Source: Treponema sp. (GTDB lineage: Bacteria > Spirochaetota > Spirochaetia > Treponematales > Breznakiellaceae). Taken from it: 16,722 nucleotides of DNA. Shown here in pieces: positions 1 through 7,545 of the stretch. A model generated the notes under the pieces. It saw only the letters and a program-made list of their open reading frames with translations. It made no database searches and was not told where the DNA came from. Numbering within the stretch: the first letter of the stretch is position 1; each line of letters begins with the position of its first letter. A program made the translations under genes and the position numbers. The stretch lies in NCBI GenBank assembly GCA_031257595.1, contig JAIROH010000051.1, positions 1-16,722 on the forward strand, written 5' to 3'.

Positions 1-1
1 C

Positions 2-757
2 TCGTACAGGGGGTTTTTCTACTTCCCCGACGGTATTGGGAACGACCCTTCCCGCCGTTATAACGGGGGCATTTACAACATATTCGGTACCGGCGTCGCC
101 GCCGCGTTAAACCTTTCCGGCAATGTTGTCTCAAGTTTTTACGCCTACCAGGATCTGTCCTACCGGCATCTGTATCCGGGTGAACAGCCGGGGGGCTGTT
201 TCAGCGGCGATTTTCGGCTCCTGGTAAACGGCGAAAAAATCAAACTGGAATTTTTTTCCGGCGGTTCTTATCTTGGGGACAAAACGCCGGCCTTTCACGG
301 AGGGCTTCTGGCTCTTTTCAGTTCCGGAGTGGGTTTTGATTTTCTTATTCAGGGGGGAATTCCTTTCTGGCGTTACGGCGAAAGGATCAATATCGACAAT
401 TGCTATTTTCTTATGGAACCGCGGTTACGCATGGGCAAGGCGGGACTTCACGTCACCCTTTTTTATCATCCGGTGTATTATCAGAATATCGAAGAAACGG
501 AGGAACAAGGCAGGGCGGATATCAACGCAAAGCTCTTTTTCGGCGATATCAATAAAACTTTTTTTGAATGGGGCCTTGAATCCACGGCGAAGCTTCAAAT
601 CCAAAACGGAGAAGATCTCAACATGTGGGTTTCTCCGTTTATCAGCGTAATTACCAGCGGCCTTCAGTGGGATTTTAAGATCCGTGTCAATCCGCTTTAC
701 TTTACCAAAGGCGGAAATGCGGCCGAGGCTTTTATAGGTATACGGACGGCTTATTGA
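2..757 (+). CDS. Putative outer-membrane beta-barrel protein, 5'-truncated
   Basis: The frame is open from base 2 to the TGA at 755-757, so 251 residues are visible and the true start lies left of the window. The first ATG in this frame (329) is internal, because the same reading continues without a stop to the left edge. The protein has alternating hydrophobic and polar residues, many Gly, Phe and Tyr, and no long hydrophobic helix. It ends in Ala-Tyr after alternating hydrophobics, which suits the aromatic C-terminal strand of a barrel inserted by the BAM machinery. I recognise no named family; outer-membrane placement is an inference from composition. Its stop overlaps the next start by one base (TGATG), so the two genes are probably co-translated and may work together. 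Confidence 0.75.
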   Translation, partial: SYRGFFYFPDGIGNDPSRRYNGGIYNIFGTGVAAALNLSGNVVSSFYAYQDLSYRHLYPGEQPGGCFSGDFRLLVNGEKIKLEFFSGGSYLGDKTPAFHGGLLALFSSGVGFDFLIQGGIPFWRYGERINIDNCYFLMEPRLRMGKAGLHVTLFYHPVYYQNIEETEEQGRADINAKLFFGDINKTFFEWGLESTAKLQIQNGEDLNMWVSPFISVITSGLQWDFKIRVNPLYFTKGGNAAEAFIGIRTAY

Positions 758-1623
758 TGATAAAAAAAATACTCCTTTGCGCGGTGTTCTGCCTGTCCGC
801 CGTTCTGCGTCTTGGCGGCCTGGAATTAACCGTACTGGGAGGGCTGGGAAATTTTTCCTTTGATACAAAAAGTACCAGCCCCGCGGGAAACGGTGAATTT
901 GAGGGGACGCTGTACCCTTTTGCCCTGATACGGCTCGATGAAACCGTTTCGGATTCCCTTGAATTCAGCGGCGTGATAGAACGGGACCCTGTTCTGAGAA
1001 ACCGCCTCCGGGCGGAAGCGAAAATTTCATCGGGTCTTTTTACCGTTTCCGCCGGTCCGGTTCTGGGCCTTTTTAACTCAGCCGAAAGCGTCATCAGGCC
1101 CGGTGTACAGGCGGGAATACGCTTTGATCTTCCGGGAATTATCTTTGCCGCCCTTGACGCCGGTTCGACGTTTGGATCGTCGGACTCCAAAGGGGATTAC
1201 GAAGCCCGGCACGGCAGGCTGGAACTGGGTTTCTGGCTGCCCAACATCGTCAATACGATCAGTATAAGCGAAAAAAGCTACGATTCGCGGGAAAAGAAAA
1301 ACCTTGACGTCAGGAACAATATCCTCCGGTACCAATACAGCGCCGATATCTACGCGAAAAACGTTCCCTTCAGGGTACTGCTGAACCTCGGTTATGAAAT
1401 CCTTGCCCGGAGCATTACAGATCACGCCGCGTTTACCTTTGAAGAAGATCTGTATAACATCATCTTTCTGGGCGCCGAAACTTCGTTCAACGTCAAGCCA
1501 AATCTCAGCTTAATTTTCGGCGCCGAAACGCCGGTTTATTCATGGGGAAAAAAACCGTTAACAAAAAAGGACAAACTTGTTCTTTTCGAGGCCTACGCCG
1601 GTTTTACGTATACGATAAAATAG
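757..1623 (+). CDS. Putative exported outer-membrane beta-barrel protein
   Basis: The product has 288 residues from the ATG at 757. A TTG at 754 is also in frame, but the ATG overlapping the upstream TGA is the more natural start. Residues 1-22 look like a signal peptide: a Lys pair, then a hydrophobic core (ILLCAVFCLSAVL), then a small-residue region. There is a Cys at about residues 7 and 11 but no clear lipobox. The mature part has amphipathic beta-strand periodicity, many Gly and aromatic residues, and a last strand reading FEAYAGFTYTIK. This suggests a barrel of roughly 10-14 strands in the outer membrane. No specific family is recognised. It is coupled to the preceding barrel-like gene, which points to a paired function or a recent expansion of the same family. 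Confidence 0.72.
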   Translation: MIKKILLCAVFCLSAVLRLGGLELTVLGGLGNFSFDTKSTSPAGNGEFEGTLYPFALIRLDETVSDSLEFSGVIERDPVLRNRLRAEAKISSGLFTVSAGPVLGLFNSAESVIRPGVQAGIRFDLPGIIFAALDAGSTFGSSDSKGDYEARHGRLELGFWLPNIVNTISISEKSYDSREKKNLDVRNNILRYQYSADIYAKNVPFRVLLNLGYEILARSITDHAAFTFEEDLYNIIFLGAETSFNVKPNLSLIFGAETPVYSWGKKPLTKKDKLVLFEAYAGFTYTIK

Positions 1624-1641
1624 GTACGGTATCGAACACCC

Positions 1642-1673
1642 TTGGTAGTAATTTTACCGGAATCGTGTTATAC
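1642..1673 (+). promoter_or_regulatory. Possible promoter for the Uma2-family gene
   Basis: A good -10-like hexamer TTATAC (1668-1673) lies 7 bases before the ATG at 1681. The nearest -35-like hexamer is TTGGTA (1642-1647), with a 20-base spacer that is longer than ideal. A transcript from this -10 would begin at or next to the ATG. That agrees with the lack of a Shine-Dalgarno sequence and would make the mRNA leaderless. Confidence 0.35.
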
Positions 1674-1680
1674 TCTGAGT

Positions 1681-2268
1681 ATGGCTGACGCGGCGCGGGC
1701 CGTCCGCGATGAAAACGAATACTATAACTACGCGGATTACCGGCAATGGGACACGCCGCCCCGGTACGAGCTTATTGACGGCGCGGCCTATATGATGTCC
1801 TCCCCTTCGGTGGAACATCAGCGCATGAGCATGGAACTTTCTATCCAGTTTGGGGCATTCCTCAGGGACAAACCCTGCCGGGTGTTTGCCGCGCCGCTTG
1901 ATCTGCGCCTTTTTCCGCGGGAAGATCTTTCGGACGATACGGTGTTACAGCCGGATCTTATGGTGGTTTGCGACGACAAGAAACTCTCAAAAAATTCCGT
2001 CGACGGGCCGCCGGACCTGGTTATCGAAATTATTTCGCCTTCGAATACCGCGGGGCTTCTGCTGCAAAAATTCAACCAATACCTTGCCGCCGGCGTCAAA
2101 GAATACTGGGTTATCGATCCGGACGAAGCCTTTGTTCATGTCCATATTCTGCGGGAAGACCGCTATATCTCCGCGCTTTATCAGAAAGACGCCGTAATTC
2201 AGGTCTCCGCGCTGCCGGGATTGTCGATAGACTTAAAAACCCTTTGGCAGACTTCCGCCCGGCCCTGA
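1681..2268 (+). CDS. Uma2-family protein (PD-(D/E)XK-like restriction endonuclease fold)
   Basis: The product has 195 residues from the ATG at 1681. A TTG at 1642 would add 13 residues, but these would overlap the probable promoter. The sequence carries the marks of the Uma2 family (Pfam DUF820): YELIDG near residue 28, a PDLMVV segment, VIEIISPS, and a Lys followed by a GVKEYWVIDP segment. The Asp of QPDLMVV and the Glu of VIEIIS are the expected acidic positions of a PD-(D/E)XK-type site. The family is abundant in cyanobacteria and scattered elsewhere, often as lone genes. Nuclease activity is predicted from the fold; the biological role is not established. The gene stands alone and converges on ispH 65 bases away; I see no clear terminator between them. 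Confidence 0.85.
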   Translation: MADAARAVRDENEYYNYADYRQWDTPPRYELIDGAAYMMSSPSVEHQRMSMELSIQFGAFLRDKPCRVFAAPLDLRLFPREDLSDDTVLQPDLMVVCDDKKLSKNSVDGPPDLVIEIISPSNTAGLLLQKFNQYLAAGVKEYWVIDPDEAFVHVHILREDRYISALYQKDAVIQVSALPGLSIDLKTLWQTSARP

Positions 2269-2333
2269 AACTCCGCGCAGGAGGACTCCGCGCCGGAAGC
2301 CTTTTGTCTTACCGCGGACCGGCGGCAGCCCTG

Positions 2334-3383
2334 TCAGGCAGACGCTCTGTTTTCAGTATCTTTCAGACCCGCGTTCTCCATGGCATTGGCGATTTCCTCA
2401 ATAACGCCGTCCGGGGTTGAGGCGCCGGCACAGAGGCCGGCAACGGCATGGTTTTTCAGTTCCGGCGGCAGGTCGGCGGCCGTTTCGGCAAGCCAGCAGG
2501 GTTTGCCGTATTGTCCGGCTATTGCCAAAAGCCGCCGGGTATTGGCCGAATCCCTGCCCCCGGCGACTATAACCGCATCACAGGCGGCGCAAAGCTCCCT
2601 CAGGGCGTTTTGCCGTTCCCGCGTAGCCCCGCATATTGTGTCCTTTACTTCCAGGCCGGGAAAACGTTTTTTAACGGCCGTTTCGATCCGCTCGTATTCG
2701 TCTTCGGAAAAAGTCGTCTGGGCGATAAGGGCCGTTTCCGCGTCCGGCCTTTCCCGGCGCAGGGTCTCGGCGGCCGTTTCCGCCTCGGCGGCGCTTCCCA
2801 CGATAATACAGCGGGCCGGCCGGCCGGCCGCGTCCACCGTTTCCGGCGGGCGGGCCGTGTCAACCGGAATTTTCCGGGGCGACCCCGCTTCCACATAGCC
2901 GGCTATGCCCTTTACCTCAGCGTGATTTTTTTCACCGGCGATAAAAACGGTCAAACCCCGGCTGGCCAGGGCCAGGGCCGTGTTTTGGCTGGCTTTAACC
3001 CTGGGACAGGTGGCGTCTACAATGCGGAATCCTTTCAGGAGAAGGTTTTCTTCCACGCGGGGGCTTACCCCGTGGGCCCTGATAATGACGACGGGCTTTT
3101 CATCCGGAGATCCGGCGGTTTGCCCCTGCCCGGCGGAAGGCTGGTCACGACAGGGCGGACAGGCGGCCTGACCGTTTGCCGCGGCCGCTTCTTCATCGAG
3201 GACAACAAGCCCCCGCCCTTTCAAAGAAGCCAGGGTTTGGGGGTTGTGGATAAGGGGGCCGAGCGAAAAAACCGGCGGACGATTTCCCGCCGCGGGCCGG
3301 GCGGCAAGTTCCGCCTCGGCCATTTTAACGGCCCTGCGGACTCCCATACAGAAGCCGAGGACCCCGGCGCGCAGCACTTTCAT
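2334..3383 (-). CDS. ispH: 4-hydroxy-3-methylbut-2-enyl diphosphate reductase IspH (LytB)
   Basis: IspH converts HMBPP to isopentenyl and dimethylallyl diphosphate with a 4Fe-4S cluster, the last step of the MEP pathway. The product has 349 residues from the ATG at 3383. A GTG at 3395 would add four, but the ATG gives the usual short N-terminus before GFCMGV. The three cluster cysteines are C12 (GFCMGV), C126 (DATCPRV) and C251 (DTICGATRERQ). RAHGV, the KNHAEVKG segment with H154 and E156, AQTTF, DSANT and AGASTPDG are also present. An unusual Gly/Ala/Gln-rich insert of about 25 residues (roughly 67-94), containing CPPC at 75-78, separates the strand after VVLDEE from the HGV segment. The gene follows secF by 27 bases and is probably read from the yajC promoter; no strong Shine-Dalgarno is seen. 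Confidence 0.95.
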   Translation of the reverse strand: MKVLRAGVLGFCMGVRRAVKMAEAELAARPAAGNRPPVFSLGPLIHNPQTLASLKGRGLVVLDEEAAAANGQAACPPCRDQPSAGQGQTAGSPDEKPVVIIRAHGVSPRVEENLLLKGFRIVDATCPRVKASQNTALALASRGLTVFIAGEKNHAEVKGIAGYVEAGSPRKIPVDTARPPETVDAAGRPARCIIVGSAAEAETAAETLRRERPDAETALIAQTTFSEDEYERIETAVKKRFPGLEVKDTICGATRERQNALRELCAACDAVIVAGGRDSANTRRLLAIAGQYGKPCWLAETAADLPPELKNHAVAGLCAGASTPDGVIEEIANAMENAGLKDTENRASA

Positions 3384-3410
3384 AAGCTGCCACACGGCGT
3401 ATAAATTTTT

Positions 3411-4676
3411 CTACGCCCCCTGTTCCTGTCCTTCCCGGTGCGGTTCAGGGACATTTTCTTTCTTTCCTTTTGAGATAAACCGATCCCAAAAAAGCACAAA
3501 GCCCGACGCGATAAAGATCGTTGAATATACGCCGGAAACCATGCCTACTATCAGACAAAGGGCAAAATCCTTCATTGAACCGGAAGTAAAGATATAAAGC
3601 ATAACGACAGCCAGCATCGTCGTAAGGGTTGTGATAAAAGTGCGGCTCAAGGTTTCGGTAATCGATCTGTCCAGAAGATCCGTCATGCTGTCGTTCGGGA
3701 ACAGCCGCTTTGTCTCACGGATACGGTCAAAAATAACAATCGTATCGTTAATTGAGTACCCCAGTATCGTAAGAACCGCGGCAATGGAAGTCGTGTTGAA
3801 TTCCATCCGGGTCCAGACAATAAAGGCTACTATGATAAGGCCGTCATGAAGTATCGCAAGAACGGCGCCCGCGGCGTACTGGGGTTTAAAGCGGATCGAG
3901 GCGTAAACAAGGATCAGCGCCAGCGTCAAAACCAAAAGCAGGCCCGCCTGATCGGTAAGGTTCTTTGAAAACCGGGATCCGACAAAATTGGAACTGGTTA
4001 CCGCGATTTCCCCTTCTCCAAAAGCTTTTTCCAAAGCCGTAAAAATGTTTTTTGGATCAAACCTGCCATCCGCGGCCGCGGCTTTTCCGCTTGCAACACT
4101 TTCTTCCATGGCGCTATCCTGCATTCGGACAATAAAGCTCCGATCCGCGGGATTACCCAAAACCTGAACATTCACGTCTCCGACATCCGACAGCGCGGAA
4201 CGCACTTCTTCTATGGGGACGACCTGACCGTCACGTGGCAGGTAATGAATCCAATAGGTACCGGCCCCGAGTACCGGTGTAGACTGGGCGTCAAGCACAA
4301 GGTATTTAAAAGGCGTTGACGAAGAAACATCGCTCAACGCGGTTACTCCGGTAATTTGAGACAGGGCCTGGGCAAAGGCCCCCACGGTTTCATAATCGGC
4401 GACAAGGTACTGATACGTCATGCCCTGGACCCCCGCGCCGGAGACGGCCACGGTAAGACTTGTGGCGTTCAGGGAAATTACCGCATTGCCCGGACCGTCA
4501 TAGGTAATACCGATGGCCCTGGGGGCAAGGCGGATTTCCTGAATAAGGCCCGCCTGGAAATCAATCCCCAGGTTAAAGCCGTTGTTAACGACATATCCCA
4601 AAATGCCAAATACCGCGAGAATCAGGGAAAATACGGCGGCGGGCAAAAACATGCGGGAAAAACGGATAATCTTCAT
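3411..4676 (-). CDS. secF: Protein translocase subunit SecF
   Basis: SecF is an RND-family inner-membrane protein. With SecD it uses the proton motive force to pull secretory proteins through SecYEG on the outer side. The product has 421 residues. TM1 lies at about 10-31, followed by GIDFQAG, the family's N-terminal signature. A large exported domain runs from about 32 to 243. The TM2-TM6 bundle begins at about 245 and includes VLTILGYSINDTIVIFDRIRE, the conserved TM4 region; a charged tail follows. Typical SecF proteins have about 300-320 residues, and the excess lies in the exported domain, which is about twice the usual size. The ATG overlaps the secD stop by 4 bases (ATGA), so the two are translationally coupled. 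Confidence 0.96.
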   Translation of the reverse strand: MKIIRFSRMFLPAAVFSLILAVFGILGYVVNNGFNLGIDFQAGLIQEIRLAPRAIGITYDGPGNAVISLNATSLTVAVSGAGVQGMTYQYLVADYETVGAFAQALSQITGVTALSDVSSSTPFKYLVLDAQSTPVLGAGTYWIHYLPRDGQVVPIEEVRSALSDVGDVNVQVLGNPADRSFIVRMQDSAMEESVASGKAAAADGRFDPKNIFTALEKAFGEGEIAVTSSNFVGSRFSKNLTDQAGLLLVLTLALILVYASIRFKPQYAAGAVLAILHDGLIIVAFIVWTRMEFNTTSIAAVLTILGYSINDTIVIFDRIRETKRLFPNDSMTDLLDRSITETLSRTFITTLTTMLAVVMLYIFTSGSMKDFALCLIVGMVSGVYSTIFIASGFVLFWDRFISKGKKENVPEPHREGQEQGA

Positions 4677-6460
4677 ACCGCCCTCCCTTTAACAGCCCTG
4701 TCGTAGGAAAGCCAACTGACGGAAAGCTTTTTATTTTTAAGCGCCTCGGTTCCAAAGTCAAAGATAAGCCGGGAAACAAAGAGGGCGGTAAACACCGATG
4801 AAAACACCCCTATCGCCAGGCTTACCGCGAAGCCCTTAATCGGCCCGGTACCCAACTGGGACAGGAAAAGGGCCGCTATAAACGTCGTAATGTTGGAGTC
4901 CATGATGGCCCAGAAAGCCTTGTCGAAACCGGCTTCTACCGCGGCCTGACGGCCCTTGCCCAGCTTAAGCTCTTCTTTCATCCGTTCAAAAATAATCACG
5001 TTGGCGTCTACCGCCATACCGATGGTAAGAATAAAGCCCGCGATGCTGGGCAGGGTTAATGTAAAGTTAAACGCCGAAAGAATGCTGAACATAAGGAAAA
5101 TGTTGAGTACCTGGGCGACAACAGCGTTGAAACCCGCGGTTTTGTAGTAAAACAGCATGAAAACCATCACCGCGGCAAGCCCGCCGAGAAGGGCATAGAG
5201 GCCCTGCCGTATCGTATCCTCTCCCAGGGCGGGACCTATGGACTGCTGGCTTACAACTTCCAGCTCCACAGGCAGGGCCGCGGTACGGAGGGTAAGGGCG
5301 AGGTTATTCGCCTCGTCAATACTCATGCCGTTAATCGCCACCGAATCATGAATCCCCTCGTTGATCGTGGCAATGGATTTAATACGATTGTCAAGAACGA
5401 TAGCCATCGGCTCTTTTACATGGCTTGAGGTAAATTCATAAAAAATTTCGCCGCCGCGTCCGTCAAGCTGGAAACTAACCTGGGGCTTAGACGTTCTCTG
5501 GTCCCGCTGAACAAACACATTCCGTATGTGGTTCCCGTCAAGACCGGCTTCTTTTTTTACCGCCGCGTAACTTTTCCATTCGTCAATACCATAACGATCC
5601 TTTTCATACACCCCGAAAATCAACACATCATCGGAAACAATGCCCTGGATCGGAAGCGTACCGTCTTCGTTGGGGGCAAAACCGGGATGCCGCTGAAGAT
5701 ACCCGTCAAATTCGGTCATGGCCGCATAATCCACAATATGGAAAGAAAGCCCGCCCTTGCCTCTAATGATATCGTTAATTCGTTCAGGATCGGCCGTTCC
5801 GGGGATTTCCACGTAAATCTGATCCGTTCCCTGTTTGCGTATTACCGGTTCGGTAAGGCCGAAGCGGTCAATCCGTCCGTTAAGGACATCCAGGGCCTGA
5901 TCGAATATCACTTCCCGTTCCGCATCGGTAGGATTACGCTCGTACTGTTCCTGGAATCTCGCGTCCAAGGCCTCCATATCCCCCTGGAGGACAATGGAAA
6001 GTCCCCCGGAAAGATCCAGTCCCAGCTGAACCGCGTTCTGCTGATAATTTTTAAGGGCGAATACCCTGTCACGGTACCTTGTTTCTATAATTTCCTGAAT
6101 CTGGGCCCTGGCGTCCGATTCTCCGGCCGTTCTCCTGTTAAACGCCCTTACCACTTCCCGGGCATCCCATGCCTGGGGATCCGCCACGCCGTTTATCTTA
6201 TTGATTTTTTTTGCGGCGGGAACAAGAAAGGCTAAAGTTTCGGGCAATTCCTCGTTATTACGGGAAGCGTCTATAAGCCGCTGCAGATCCACAGCGGCGG
6301 TTCTGCGGGCATAATCCCGTATCTGTTCACGGGAACCAAGAGCCAGGTTCTGTTCGTCCTTTGGCACAAAAAAATACCACCGGGCGGTAGGATACAGAAA
6401 AACAAGACATATCCCCACTATCAGCAGGATAATGAAGAACCGATACCGTTTTTTCATCAT
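4673..6460 (-). CDS. secD: Protein translocase subunit SecD
   Basis: SecD is the partner of SecF in the proton-driven translocation motor. The product has 595 residues. TM1 lies at about 7-24. A long periplasmic region follows, containing QLGLDLSGG (the GGxxxxL-type signature at the start of the P1 domain), an IDRFGLTEPVIRKQG segment and AMAIVLDNRI. A C-terminal bundle then carries GFILTIGMAVDANVIIFERM, the conserved TM4 with the Asp used in proton relay, and ends at a short basic cytoplasmic tail. The start is the ATG at 6460, which overlaps the yajC stop (ATGA); a second ATG follows at once. The overlaps on both sides show one transcriptional and translational unit, yajC-secD-secF. Length and domain order are ordinary for the family. 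Confidence 0.97.
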   Translation of the reverse strand: MMKKRYRFFIILLIVGICLVFLYPTARWYFFVPKDEQNLALGSREQIRDYARRTAAVDLQRLIDASRNNEELPETLAFLVPAAKKINKINGVADPQAWDAREVVRAFNRRTAGESDARAQIQEIIETRYRDRVFALKNYQQNAVQLGLDLSGGLSIVLQGDMEALDARFQEQYERNPTDAEREVIFDQALDVLNGRIDRFGLTEPVIRKQGTDQIYVEIPGTADPERINDIIRGKGGLSFHIVDYAAMTEFDGYLQRHPGFAPNEDGTLPIQGIVSDDVLIFGVYEKDRYGIDEWKSYAAVKKEAGLDGNHIRNVFVQRDQRTSKPQVSFQLDGRGGEIFYEFTSSHVKEPMAIVLDNRIKSIATINEGIHDSVAINGMSIDEANNLALTLRTAALPVELEVVSQQSIGPALGEDTIRQGLYALLGGLAAVMVFMLFYYKTAGFNAVVAQVLNIFLMFSILSAFNFTLTLPSIAGFILTIGMAVDANVIIFERMKEELKLGKGRQAAVEAGFDKAFWAIMDSNITTFIAALFLSQLGTGPIKGFAVSLAIGVFSSVFTALFVSRLIFDFGTEALKNKKLSVSWLSYDRAVKGRAV

Positions 6461-6867
6461 TCCGCCTTGCCGGGATCTTCCGTTTCTTCGGATTCTTCGG
6501 AATTGTCTTCAATTTCGGACTTTCTGTCCGCGGCTCTGACTTTACCGGAGCCTTCTACCGACGCAATCGCGCTGCGGGAAAATTCAATCTTGGTATTCTC
6601 GTCCACCTTTACGATGACCGAGCTTTCCCTGACGCTTTGAATAACGCCGTGTATTCCGCCTATGCTTATGACCCTGTCGCCTTTTTTAAGCTCATCCAGC
6701 ATACGTTTGGTTTCTTTTTGTTTTTTGTTCTGCGGGCGGATTATCAAAAAGTAAAAAATGGCGACAATCGCCACAATCGGGGCAAAACTCATCAGCGTTG
6801 ACTGAGGAGTACCGGGCGAACCGCCGCCGGGATTGCCCATAAGCAAAGAAAAAATAAGTTGATTCAT
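6457..6867 (-). CDS. yajC: Preprotein translocase subunit YajC
   Basis: YajC is a small inner-membrane protein of the SecDF-YajC complex. The product has 136 residues. A Gly/Pro/Ser-rich N-terminus precedes one transmembrane helix at about 27-46, which runs directly into the family signature IIRPQNKKQKE. The cytoplasmic SH3-like domain follows, with LKKGDRVISIGGIHGVI and VDENTKIEFSRSAI. An acidic tail rich in Glu and Ser (from about 112) extends past the usual end. The start is supported by an AAGGA ribosome site 6 bases upstream. It is the first gene of the yajC-secD-secF-ispH run. Confidence 0.96.
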   Translation of the reverse strand: MNQLIFSLLMGNPGGGSPGTPQSTLMSFAPIVAIVAIFYFLIIRPQNKKQKETKRMLDELKKGDRVISIGGIHGVIQSVRESSVIVKVDENTKIEFSRSAIASVEGSGKVRAADRKSEIEDNSEESEETEDPGKAE

Positions 6868-6873
6868 ATAACA

Positions 6874-6878
6874 TCCTT
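6874..6878 (-). promoter_or_regulatory. Ribosome binding site of yajC
   Basis: AAGGA on the minus strand ends 6 bases before the yajC ATG. It is the clearest Shine-Dalgarno in the window and fixes the yajC start. Confidence 0.7.
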
Positions 6879-6896
6879 AAAAGTAGTTAGAAAGTT

Positions 6897-6925
6897 ACCC
6901 TATCACGGAAAGCAAAGAAATTCAA
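6897..6925 (-). promoter_or_regulatory. Possible promoter of the yajC-secD-secF-ispH operon
   Basis: Read on the minus strand, TTGAAT (6920-6925) and TAGGGT (6897-6902) are separated by 17 bases. The -35 matches the sigma70 consensus at 4 of 6 positions, the -10 at 3 of 6. The predicted start lies about 20 bases before the yajC ribosome site. The match is moderate only. Confidence 0.4.
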
Positions 6926-6959
6926 GGGAGCATGTTACCACAGGACAACTCCCGCTCGA

Positions 6960-7107
6960 GCTAGGAGCCTGTTGCGTTGTGGGTATTTTTGCATACTTAT
7001 GCAAAAATACCCCGATTTACGGGATCCTTTGGCAGTTTGCGTGGTATAAAAATTCACTTTCGTGAATTTTTATACGGTTTTATGCACAAGTGCGACAAAC
7101 TGCTAGC
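6960..7107. repeat. Cruciform-like nested palindrome
   Basis: Two perfect hairpins lie side by side. The first is a 15-bp stem (6981-6995 with 6998-7012) with only 2 bases between arms; the second is a 14-bp stem (7044-7057 with 7062-7075) with loop TTTC. An outer imperfect stem closes both: GCTAG at 6960-6964 pairs with CTAGC at 7103-7107 and the pairing continues inward with gaps. A competing pair GCAGTTTG (7032-7039) with CAAACTGC (7096-7103) is also possible. No run of T follows in the right place for a terminator. It could be a dispersed palindromic repeat or a structured RNA; one copy alone cannot decide. Confidence 0.65.
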
Positions 7108-7208
7108 GGAAATGAATTCAATAATTTGACCATTTTTTGGTTAAATCTTTTCATTTTTCTAAACCTTGAATTGCTGGGCGCCCCGCACCGGCTAATGTTC
7201 TGCCCCAT

Positions 7209-7521
7209 ATAGATCGTAGATAGACCGTATTCAACAGATAAAAGTCTACTCTGATAGTTTTGACCAAAACAAAAACTCACATTACCGAAATCTGTCGTCG
7301 GCGGTGATACCGGTGAGGCACATGCGCCCGGAGGATATAACAGGCGCACACAGAAAGAAGGCGAAGGCGGGTGTCACCGGCAACACCACGGGCCTTGACC
7401 GGGGCGTTGCCGGTGACAGGCCCCGCCGTTTTCGTTTTTGTGCGCCTGTTCAGGGTACGGGCACATGTGCCTTGATAAGTAGCGACGCGGACTAAAGCTA
7501 TCATTTTGGCGTTTGATTTTG
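7209..7521 (+). repeat. Long hairpin element, copy 1 of 2
   Basis: This element is homologous to 14097-14359. Bases 7227-7273 match 14115-14161 at 40 of 47 positions, and 7476-7490 match 14313-14327 at 13 of 15. After the leader the element folds into one long imperfect hairpin. GACCAAAACAAA (7262-7273) faces TTTGATTTTG (7512-7521). Bases 7317-7330 pair with 7458-7471 at 13 of 14. AACAGGCGCACA (7339-7350) pairs perfectly with TGTGCGCCTGTT (7439-7450). GTCACCGGCAAC (7373-7384) pairs perfectly with GTTGCCGGTGAC (7406-7417). A small hairpin TAGAC/GTCTA sits in the leader (7221-7248). The strand is set by alignment to copy 2. It carries no convincing protein. It may be a non-autonomous mobile element or a structured RNA gene. 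Confidence 0.75.
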
Positions 7522-7539
7522 AAAAAACTCAAGTAATAT
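7512..7539 (+). promoter_or_regulatory. Possible promoter of the small RNA, at the end of hairpin element 1
   Basis: TTTGAT (7512-7517) and TAATAT (7534-7539) are 16 bases apart, and the -35-like part is the right terminal repeat of the hairpin element. Transcription would begin near 7546. The match is weak to moderate. A second -10-like TAAAAT lies at 7553-7558 without a good -35. Confidence 0.3.
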
Positions 7540-7545
7540 CTCCGT

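Noticed and set aside
2269..2333. Terminator between the convergent Uma2-family and ispH genes
   Set aside because: The 65 bases are GC-rich with only poor pairing and no T-run on either strand.
2448..3404. 318-codon open frame on the plus strand
   Set aside because: It is the mirror of ispH in GC-rich sequence; the ispH protein has all its family motifs and this product has none.
6859..7065. Short plus-strand frame (68 codons) over the palindrome upstream of yajC
   Set aside because: It begins inside the yajC start region on the opposite strand and consists mostly of the inverted repeats; coding use is unlikely.
7209..7521. Integron attC-like site (ATTCAAC at 7229-7235 fits RYYYAAC, also in copy 2)
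   Set aside because: No GTTRRRY partner stands at the other end, the elements are much longer than usual attC sites, and no integrase or cassette array is present.
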